From an uncultured Clostridia bacterium (GTDB lineage Bacteria; Bacillota; Clostridia; Oscillospirales; Ruminococcaceae): a DNA stretch of 64,000 nucleotides. The notes beneath the pieces are model-generated. The model was not told where the DNA came from, did no database searches, and saw nothing but the letters and a program-made list of their open reading frames with translations. The position numbers and the translations under genes were made by a program. The stretch covers positions 124,001-188,000 of the forward strand of contig CANRAO010000001.1 in NCBI GenBank assembly GCA_947628615.1, in the 5' to 3' direction. Below, piece after piece: positions 58,253 to 64,000 of the stretch (positions are counted from its first letter, which is position 1; each line of letters opens with the position of its first letter).

Positions 58253-60106
58253 ATGAAAGTTACTGAAAATCAAAATAAAAGACTACCCTTTTTAAGAGAT
58301 AAAACATCAAAGCTGACTCTTTCACCCGGCTGTTACCTGATGAAAAATGAAAAAGGGGAAATTATATATATCGGCAAGGCGAAGTCACTGAGAAAGCGTG
58401 TTACTAGCTATTTTCGCGCGTCGGCAGACCATCTTCCGAAGGTTGCAAAAATGGTGTCTCAGGTTTATGACTACGACTTTATCGTCACAGACAGTGAGTT
58501 TGAAGCGTTGGTTCTTGAATGCTCGCTTATTAAACAGAATATGCCGAGATATAATATTCTGTTAAAGGACGATAAGGGCTACAGCTATATAAAGATCACT
58601 AATGAGGATTATCCGAGAATTTCGGCGGCTTTGCAGAAAGATAACGACAATGCATTCTATATAGGACCTTATACCAGTAGCTACGCCGTTAAACAGGCTG
58701 TCGAGGAGGCGAATAGGGTCTTTAAGCTGCCTACCTGCCACAAGGTTTTCCCGAGGGATTTTAAAAAGAGCAGACCTTGTCTTAACCATCACATAAACAA
58801 GTGTATGGGTCTTTGCAGAGGAAGAATTTCCAAAGAGGATTACAGAGAAATTATCAGTCAGGCTGTGGATTATATGAAAAACGGCTCTGCAAAGTCGGTT
58901 GAGAGGCTTACCTCGCTTATGGAAAAAGCTGCTGAGGAGCTTGATTTTGAGCAGGCAGCAAATCTTCGGGACAGAATTCGTGCGATTGAGAAAATATCAG
59001 AAAACCAGAAGATAATCGACGAGAATATGAAGGACGCCGATATAATTGCGCTTGCTGAGAATGTAGAAATTGCCTGCGCCAGCGTTCTGATGTATCGCGG
59101 TGGGCGTCTGTTTGATAAGGTAAGTTTTATGCTGGGCGAGATTGAGGATACAAAGAAAATGCGCAGCGATTTCTTGTATCAGTTTTATTCGGATAAGGCT
59201 GATATACCTAAGAACGTATTCTTAGACGGCGAGATCGAGGACATAGAGCTTGCTGAGAAGTTTCTGCGGGAGAAGTCGGGCAGGGCGGTTCATATAAAAA
59301 TACCCCAGAGAGGAGATATGCTAAGGCTTGTTGAAATGGCTCGTGCCAATGCAGGCGAGCAGATTTCAATAAAGGTCGGCAGAACAGGTAAAGAAATCAT
59401 TGCCTTAGATGAACTTTCAAAGCTTTTAGGACTTCCCAACCCGCCTAAGTATATTGAGTGTTACGACATCTCAAATCTTGCGTCTGCGAATATGGTTGCA
59501 GGAATGGTAGTTTTTAAAAATGCAAGACCTTTTAAGAAAAACTATAAGAAATTCACCATAAAGACCGTTTTCGAGCAGAACGACTACGCCTGTATGCAGG
59601 AGGTCATCGAACGCCGTATAAAGCGTTATCTCGACCCTGACGAAACAGATGAGGGCTTTAAAACGCTCCCCGACCTTATATTCTTAGACGGCGGAAAAGG
59701 TCATGTAAACGCTGTAAGCGCCGTTTTGGAAAAATACCATCTGGACATTCCTCTCTACGGCTTGGTAAAGGATTCAAGGCACCGAACAAGGGCGATCGCC
59801 ACCGGCGGAGGGGAAATAAGCGTTTCTCAGATGAAGTCGGCATTTAATCTTATAACCCGTATTCAGGACGAGGTTCACCGCTACGCAATAACTTATCAGA
59901 CCGCCAAGCATAAAAAGAATACTTATCAGCTTGAGCTTACCAAAGTCAGGGGAATAGGAGACGCAAAGGCGAAAAAGCTGATTATGCACTTTAAAACTAA
60001 AGAGGCTCTTAAAGCGGCTACGCTTGACGAAATCAAATCTGTGATAGGCGGAAGTGATGAACAGCTATCAGAGCTTAAAAATATAATCGACAATATGAAG
60101 TCCTGA
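58253..60106 (+). CDS. uvrC: UvrABC system protein C
   Basis: UvrC makes both incisions in nucleotide excision repair. The 617-residue protein has an N-terminal GIY-YIG nuclease (PGCYLMKNEKGEIIYIGKAKSLRKRV read in parts), a Cys-rich patch (KTCHK-like, here FKLPTCHKVFPRD and CLNHHINKCMGLC), and a UVR motif (ERLTSLMEKAAEELDFEQAANLRDRI, about 215-240). The RNase-H-like endonuclease domain has IECYDISNLASANMVAGMVVF and LIFLDGGKGHVNAV. A C-terminal helix-hairpin-helix segment (VRGIGDAKAKKLIMHF) completes it. AACGGTGA precedes the start. Confidence 0.96.
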   Translation: MKVTENQNKRLPFLRDKTSKLTLSPGCYLMKNEKGEIIYIGKAKSLRKRVTSYFRASADHLPKVAKMVSQVYDYDFIVTDSEFEALVLECSLIKQNMPRYNILLKDDKGYSYIKITNEDYPRISAALQKDNDNAFYIGPYTSSYAVKQAVEEANRVFKLPTCHKVFPRDFKKSRPCLNHHINKCMGLCRGRISKEDYREIISQAVDYMKNGSAKSVERLTSLMEKAAEELDFEQAANLRDRIRAIEKISENQKIIDENMKDADIIALAENVEIACASVLMYRGGRLFDKVSFMLGEIEDTKKMRSDFLYQFYSDKADIPKNVFLDGEIEDIELAEKFLREKSGRAVHIKIPQRGDMLRLVEMARANAGEQISIKVGRTGKEIIALDELSKLLGLPNPPKYIECYDISNLASANMVAGMVVFKNARPFKKNYKKFTIKTVFEQNDYACMQEVIERRIKRYLDPDETDEGFKTLPDLIFLDGGKGHVNAVSAVLEKYHLDIPLYGLVKDSRHRTRAIATGGGEISVSQMKSAFNLITRIQDEVHRYAITYQTAKHKKNTYQLELTKVRGIGDAKAKKLIMHFKTKEALKAATLDEIKSVIGGSDEQLSELKNIIDNMKS

Positions 60107-60116
60107 TAAAAATAAA

Positions 60117-60157
60117 AACCGATGGGTTGTCTCAAACGAGTTTAAACGCCATCGGTT
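60117..60157. terminator. Bidirectional terminator between uvrC and a small minus-strand gene
   Basis: Stem AACCGATGG / CCATCGGTT around a 23-base loop, with A/T-rich flanks (AAATAAA before, TATTTTTATT after). It fits convergent genes. Confidence 0.75.
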
Positions 60158-60181
60158 ATTTTTATTGAATTTTTGTATATT

Positions 60182-60460
60182 CTATTCTTCTGCCTGGTCT
60201 GCTTCAGCTTCGGGAGCAGTGCTTTCATCTGCCTCTTCGGAAATCTTTTCTGCTGCTTCTTCAGCGGCTTCCTCAGCGGCTTCCTTTATTGCTTCTTCAG
60301 CGGTTTCTTCATCGGGATAGCAGCAATCGTCGCAGAAACATTCGTCAAAGTCTTCTTCGTAATCATACTCTTCCATTTCTTTTTTCTTCTTATAGGCGAA
60401 CAATGCTCCGATTGCGCCTGCTATTGCGGAAATGCCAAGAATAGCTTTTAATTTACTCAT
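60182..60460 (-). CDS. Small anchored acidic protein with Cys cluster
   Basis: A 92-residue protein with a hydrophobic N-terminus of about 20 residues (AILGISAIAGAIGALFAY) followed by KKKK. An acidic stretch EEYDYEEDFDECFCDDCCYP holds four Cys, and a long Ala/Glu-rich tail is probably helical. It has no recognised family; the plan resembles YtxH-like small membrane proteins. Start choice: ATG 60460 with GGTGAT upstream, giving a compact protein; the longer frame to 60487 would add nine residues. The Cys cluster could bind a metal. Confidence 0.6.
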   Translation of the reverse strand: MSKLKAILGISAIAGAIGALFAYKKKKEMEEYDYEEDFDECFCDDCCYPDEETAEEAIKEAAEEAAEEAAEKISEEADESTAPEAEADQAEE

Positions 60461-60675
60461 ATTGATCACCATACCTCTGCTTTGCAAAGGCTTCCTTTCC
60501 AGCGTGAATTTTCATGCTAATCAGTCAACTGATAATATTTTATCTTAATTACAACAAAATTATAACACGTTCGTTTATCAATTTCAAGACTTTTTATGAA
60601 TTTTATTCCTGAATTAAAAATTATTGCTGTAATTGTATTTTTAATACAATTAATCTATTTCTGTAAGCTAAGAAT

Positions 60676-61410
60676 TTACATATTTCCGCTCAGAGCCATA
60701 ATGATGCTTACAGCGCTTATCGGAGCGGTCTCGCACCGTAAAATGCGTTTTCCCATACTTATTGTATTTATACCCTTAGTCTCGCAGACTTCTATTTCGC
60801 TTTCTTCAAAGCCGCCCTCGCTTCCAATAAAAAGACCGACGCTTTTACTCTTGAAATCCGAAGTATTAACAACGCTTGAAAACGGCACTCCGCCCTTTTC
60901 ATAGCAGACAAATGAAAAATCCTTTACTGAAAGCTGAGAAACTGCGGTTTTAAAGTCTATTATATCCGAAACCTCCGGAATTATTCCTCTGCCGGATTGT
61001 TTAGCCGCTTCAAGCGAAATTTTATTAAGACGCTCTTTTTTCTTTGCAAAGCTCTTTTTATCAGGTCGTGAAACACAGCGTGAGGTTATGACAGGAACAA
61101 TTTTCACTACGCCCAGCTCGACCGACTTTTGTATAATAAGTTCCAGCTTATCGCCTTTCGGCATTGCCTGATATAATGTGAGATCTATATTGGCTTCTGA
61201 ACATATTTCAGACTGCGTAAGAATTTCACAAAGCACATTATCGCCGCTTATGCTGAGAATTTTTGTTTTATAATCAATTCGGTCACAGCAGAGAATTAGC
61301 TCGTCGCCTATTTTCATTCTAAGCGACCGTCCTATATGTAAAGCGTCGCCGCCGTCTATTCGTATGTGATTTCCTTCTATGTTGTTTCTTTGAACAAAAA
61401 ATCTGGGCAT
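60676..61410 (-). CDS. rsmE: 16S rRNA (uracil(1498)-N3)-methyltransferase
   Basis: RsmE, a SPOUT-fold enzyme of 244 residues, methylates U1498 of 16S rRNA. The N-terminal PUA-like part has HIRIDGGDALHIGRSLRMKIGDEL. The catalytic domain has LYQAMPKGDKLELIIQKSVELGVVKIVPV read in parts, RLNKISLEAAKQSGRGIIPEV, and the knot motifs LFIGSEGGFEESEIE and SMGKRILRCETAP. Length and ending are typical. AAAGGAAA precedes the start. It is divergent from fhs. Confidence 0.95.
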   Translation of the reverse strand: MPRFFVQRNNIEGNHIRIDGGDALHIGRSLRMKIGDELILCCDRIDYKTKILSISGDNVLCEILTQSEICSEANIDLTLYQAMPKGDKLELIIQKSVELGVVKIVPVITSRCVSRPDKKSFAKKKERLNKISLEAAKQSGRGIIPEVSDIIDFKTAVSQLSVKDFSFVCYEKGGVPFSSVVNTSDFKSKSVGLFIGSEGGFEESEIEVCETKGINTISMGKRILRCETAPISAVSIIMALSGNM

Positions 61411-61470
61411 ATTGATTTCCTTTCAATAATTTTTGTTACTTTCTTAAATTATATCATATACAAAAAATTT

Positions 61471-61499
61471 TTGCAAAAATCATCAATGTGTGGTATACT
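61471..61499 (+). promoter_or_regulatory. Promoter of fhs
   Basis: TTGCAA at 61471-61476, 17-base spacer, TATACT at 61494-61499. A 60-base leader with no obvious riboswitch structure follows. Confidence 0.6.
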
Positions 61500-61562
61500 A
61501 TCTATTAGTATTGTATAATACGTTATTTGGTAAATATACTTTGATATATTAGGAGGGTTTTT

Positions 61563-63233
61563 ATGTTATCTGATATTGAGATCGCTTCAAATGCCAAGAT
61601 GATGAAAATTACCGAGATAGCCGAAAAGCTGGGAGTGTCTGAAGAGGATATCGAGCCTTACGGACATTATAAGGCTAAGCTTTCTGAGTCTCTTTTTAAA
61701 AAGCTGGAGAACAAAAACGACGGCAAGCTGATATTAGTTACAGCTATCAATCCTACTCCTGCCGGCGAGGGAAAAACAACAATTTCAGTTGGTCTTGCTC
61801 AGGCAATGGCAAAGATAAACAAAAAAGCCGTTCTGGCATTGAGAGAACCTTCCTTAGGTCCTGTATTCGGAATAAAGGGCGGAGCGGCAGGCGGCGGATA
61901 TGCTCAGGTAGTGCCGATGGAAGACATAAATTTGCATTTTACCGGAGATATGCACGCAATAACCTCTGCAAACAATCTGCTTTGCGCTCTAATTGACAAT
62001 CATCTTCAGCAGGGCAACGAGCTTAGAATCGATCAGAGAAGAATTCTTATAAAGCGATGTCTTGATATGAACGACAGAGCGTTAAGATATATAAATGTAG
62101 GTCTTGGAGGCAAGGTAAACGGCATTCCCCGTGAGGACGGCTTTCAGATAACCGTTGCGACCGAGATAATGGCTGTACTGTGCTTGGCGTCAAATTTGGA
62201 CGATTTAAAGAAACGGCTTGAGCGTATTTTGGTAGCTTATGACTTAGACGGCAATCCTGTCTATGCAAAGCAGTTAAAAGGCTGCGGTGCAATGACTGCA
62301 CTTTTGAAGGACGCTTTAAAGCCGAACCTCGTTCAGACTCTTGAGAACAATCCTGCAATTATGCACGGAGGTCCTTTTGCAAATATTGCACACGGCTGTA
62401 ACTCTGTAAGAGCTACTAAGCTGGCGCTTAAACTGGGAGATTACTGCATTACCGAGGCAGGCTTCGGCGCAGACTTAGGCGCTGAAAAGTTCCTTGACAT
62501 CAAGTGCAGATTCGGAAATCTTGCTCCTGACTGCGTTGTTCTGGTTGCGACTATACGCGCACTCAAATACAACGGCGGAGTTTCCAGAGATAAGCTCACT
62601 GAGGAGAATGTTGACGCTCTTAAAAAGGGAATAGTAAACTTAAAAACTCATATTGAAAACATACATAAATTCGGAGTACCCGTTGTGGTTGCGATAAACA
62701 GATTCCACACTGATACAGAGGCGGAAATCGAGTATATCAAAGACTTCTGCAAGGAAATGGGAGTTGAGGTATCTCTAGCTGAGATTTTTGCAAAGGGCGG
62801 AAACGGCGGAACAGATTTAGCTCAGAAGGTCTGCGACACTATAGACAAATGCGAATGTAACTTCCGCTTTCTTTATGACGAGAAACTGCCAATAAAGGAG
62901 AAGCTGGATATAATCGCAAAGGAGATCTACCGTGCTGACGGTGTGATTTACACCAAGCAAGCTGAAAAGGCAATCAAGGAAATTGAGAAGCTGGGTCATG
63001 CGGATATACCTGTTTGCGTTGCTAAAACGCAGTATTCGCTTTCTGATGATCCGACAAAGTTAGGTAAGCCTGAAGGCTTTGAAATAACAGTTCGGGATTT
63101 GAAGCTATCTAACGGAGCAGGATTTATAGTAGCATATACGGGAGATATTATGACTATGCCGGGTCTTCCGAAGGTTCCTGCCGCTAATAATATAGACTGC
63201 GACAATGACGGCAATATAAGCGGACTTTTCTAG
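61563..63233 (+). CDS. fhs: Formate-tetrahydrofolate ligase
   Basis: Fhs activates formate with ATP to 10-formyl-tetrahydrofolate, feeding one-carbon metabolism and, in acetogens, the methyl branch of the Wood-Ljungdahl pathway. The 556-residue protein has the N-terminal [21 protein letters not shown] loop [19 protein letters not shown] (about 61-79), [23 protein letters not shown] read in parts, [16 protein letters not shown], and the C-terminal [23 protein letters not shown] precedes the start. No other acetogenesis genes are in the window. Confidence 0.97.
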   Translation: MLSDIEIASNAKMMKITEIAEKLGVSEEDIEPYGHYKAKLSESLFKKLENKNDGKLILVTAINPTPAGEGKTTISVGLAQAMAKINKKAVLALREPSLGPVFGIKGGAAGGGYAQVVPMEDINLHFTGDMHAITSANNLLCALIDNHLQQGNELRIDQRRILIKRCLDMNDRALRYINVGLGGKVNGIPREDGFQITVATEIMAVLCLASNLDDLKKRLERILVAYDLDGNPVYAKQLKGCGAMTALLKDALKPNLVQTLENNPAIMHGGPFANIAHGCNSVRATKLALKLGDYCITEAGFGADLGAEKFLDIKCRFGNLAPDCVVLVATIRALKYNGGVSRDKLTEENVDALKKGIVNLKTHIENIHKFGVPVVVAINRFHTDTEAEIEYIKDFCKEMGVEVSLAEIFAKGGNGGTDLAQKVCDTIDKCECNFRFLYDEKLPIKEKLDIIAKEIYRADGVIYTKQAEKAIKEIEKLGHADIPVCVAKTQYSLSDDPTKLGKPEGFEITVRDLKLSNGAGFIVAYTGDIMTMPGLPKVPAANNIDCDNDGNISGLF

Positions 63234-63270
63234 TCTTTAGTTAAAAATCAGATGAACGGAGAATGTGAAA

Positions 63271-63993
63271 ATGGAGTTTTTGAAGGATTTATTCGGTGAG
63301 AAGGGAACTATAATTTTTTTCGCAGTTTGTGCAGTAATAGTTTTAATTATATTGTTGGCAGTAATTATTAAGGCGTTTAGCAAAAAAAGGCGCAAGAAAA
63401 AACTCGAACGTGACATTCAGCGTGTGAACTCACTTGTTAAAAATGTTCTGCCGGATGTTGATGTTAACGATCTGACGATCGTATTTGCAAATAAAACTGG
63501 CTCGACTGCAAATTCAAAGGGAAAAAAATCCTACACTTATGAGTATTTTATATACGCATTCAAGGAGTGGGAAAGCTATGCTATTCCTATTAGATTCAGG
63601 GGCGATAGGGCTATTCCTGTAGAAACCCCGATAAGACTGGCTCTTGACAATGTATCAAGAATAGTAATACGATATATGAAAACAAACGCCATATTCTATG
63701 ACAGCAACGGCAATGAAATTATAGAGTTTACCGTTGCGGCGCTTAACACAAAGCAAATAGCAGACGAGTGTCCTTTTGAAATCGACCAGGTAGAGGCAGC
63801 GCAGAAGTATTTTACTTTTATAGAAAGATTTGATACTAAGGTTCGCCATAAGAATGACGTAAATGCCGATAAAAACGAACCTAAACCTGCCGAAATTATT
63901 GCTGACAGCACCAAAAGCAGTAAAATAGACGAGGTTTTGTCGAACGAGCCGTTATACGACGACCATACTGAAGAAGCGTTATTAAAAAAATAA
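63271..63993 (+). CDS. Membrane-anchored protein of unknown function, 240 residues
   Basis: Not recognised. A single N-terminal helix (about 13-35) is followed by a basic KKRRKKKLERDIQR segment, so most of the protein is cytoplasmic. The middle (about 45-185) is predicted beta-rich, with stretches such as SYTYEYFIYAFKEWESYAIP and AIFYDSNGNEIIEFTVAA. The last 50 residues are low-complexity and charged. Start choice: GGAGAA favours ATG 63271 over GTG 63265. It follows fhs by 37 bases with no terminator seen between, so it could be co-transcribed. Confidence 0.6.
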   Translation: MEFLKDLFGEKGTIIFFAVCAVIVLIILLAVIIKAFSKKRRKKKLERDIQRVNSLVKNVLPDVDVNDLTIVFANKTGSTANSKGKKSYTYEYFIYAFKEWESYAIPIRFRGDRAIPVETPIRLALDNVSRIVIRYMKTNAIFYDSNGNEIIEFTVAALNTKQIADECPFEIDQVEAAQKYFTFIERFDTKVRHKNDVNADKNEPKPAEIIADSTKSSKIDEVLSNEPLYDDHTEEALLKK

Positions 63994-64000
63994 TTAGGAG

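Noticed and set aside
1..64000. tRNA and rRNA genes
   Set aside because: No TpsiC-arm signature or rRNA segment was recognised on either strand by eye; a covariance search would be decisive.

Overview
The window reads as one chromosomal segment of a low-to-moderate GC, Gram-positive, endospore-forming anaerobe, most likely a Ruminococcus-like member of the Oscillospirales (Clostridia). This placement is an inference from gene content: spoVAC, FeoA/FeoA/FeoB with a Cys-rich partner, MurT/GatD, RqcH, formate-THF ligase, an NfnA/GltA-type flavin pair, strong Shine-Dalgarno sites and classical TTGACA/TATAAT promoters. No rRNA, tRNA, CRISPR array, transposase or integrase was seen.

Layout. 1-6.4 kb: end of secD, secF, a YkgJ-type Cys protein, spoVAC, a cytidylate-kinase-like protein, folC and two uncharacterised membrane proteins. 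6.4-15 kb: ung, a DUF308 membrane protein, Nif3-like protein, trmK, a DUF1858 protein, a FemAB-type peptidoglycan-bridge enzyme, a VanY-like lipoprotein and an araB-araD pair. 15-25 kb: a CBS/CorC protein, a transglutaminase-like surface protein, tsaD-rimI, a secreted beta-helix protein, rsmI and recG. 25-35 kb: a compact plus-strand run of LUD protein, dusB, trmN6-like, polA, rqcH, mpg, murT and gatD. 35-38 kb: a minus-strand ferrous-iron operon with matching GTTAG-N6-CTAAC operator candidates. 38.7-44.2 kb: the most accessory-looking stretch, with a type I toxin-antitoxin locus, a divergent XRE/ribbon-helix-helix pair, a PAS-only protein, maf, a DUF421 protein, a PBECR/RelE-like nuclease candidate and an unassigned small RNA gene. 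44-64 kb: DUF4373 protein, typA, an XRE gene between direct repeats, lepA, hemW, an orphan HlyD-type adaptor, the NfnA/GltA pair, a DUF2130 candidate nuclease between duplicated terminators, a CPA2 antiporter, uvrC, rsmE, fhs and a membrane-anchored protein of unknown function.

The most striking feature not explained by genes is a modular intergenic repeat family. At least twenty units of almost constant length (46 or 47 bp) end in 5-bp inverted repeats that co-vary (CTGCC/GGCAG, CCGCC/GGCGG, GTGCC/GGCAC). They are joined by shared linkers and capped by short GC-rich hairpins whose stems also co-vary. Clusters sit at about 7.0, 11.0, 14.8, 24.5, 38.3, 43.6, 47.0, 47.9, 52.6 and 56.8 kb, always between genes. 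Several have a sigma-A-type promoter starting directly at their outer edge, and two extend into the 3' ends of genes. Many of the orphan accessory genes lie beside them.

The genes form functional groups rather than one system: protein export (SecDF), cell-wall building and trimming (FemAB-type enzyme, VanY-like protein, MurT/GatD), RNA modification (TrmK, TsaD, RsmI, DusB, TrmN6-like, RsmE), DNA repair (Ung, RecG, PolA, Mpg, UvrC), ribosome and translation support (TypA, LepA, RqcH), ferrous iron uptake, and one-carbon/NADPH metabolism (FolC, Fhs, NfnA/GltA-like). All protein family calls were made by eye from motifs and length, without database searches.
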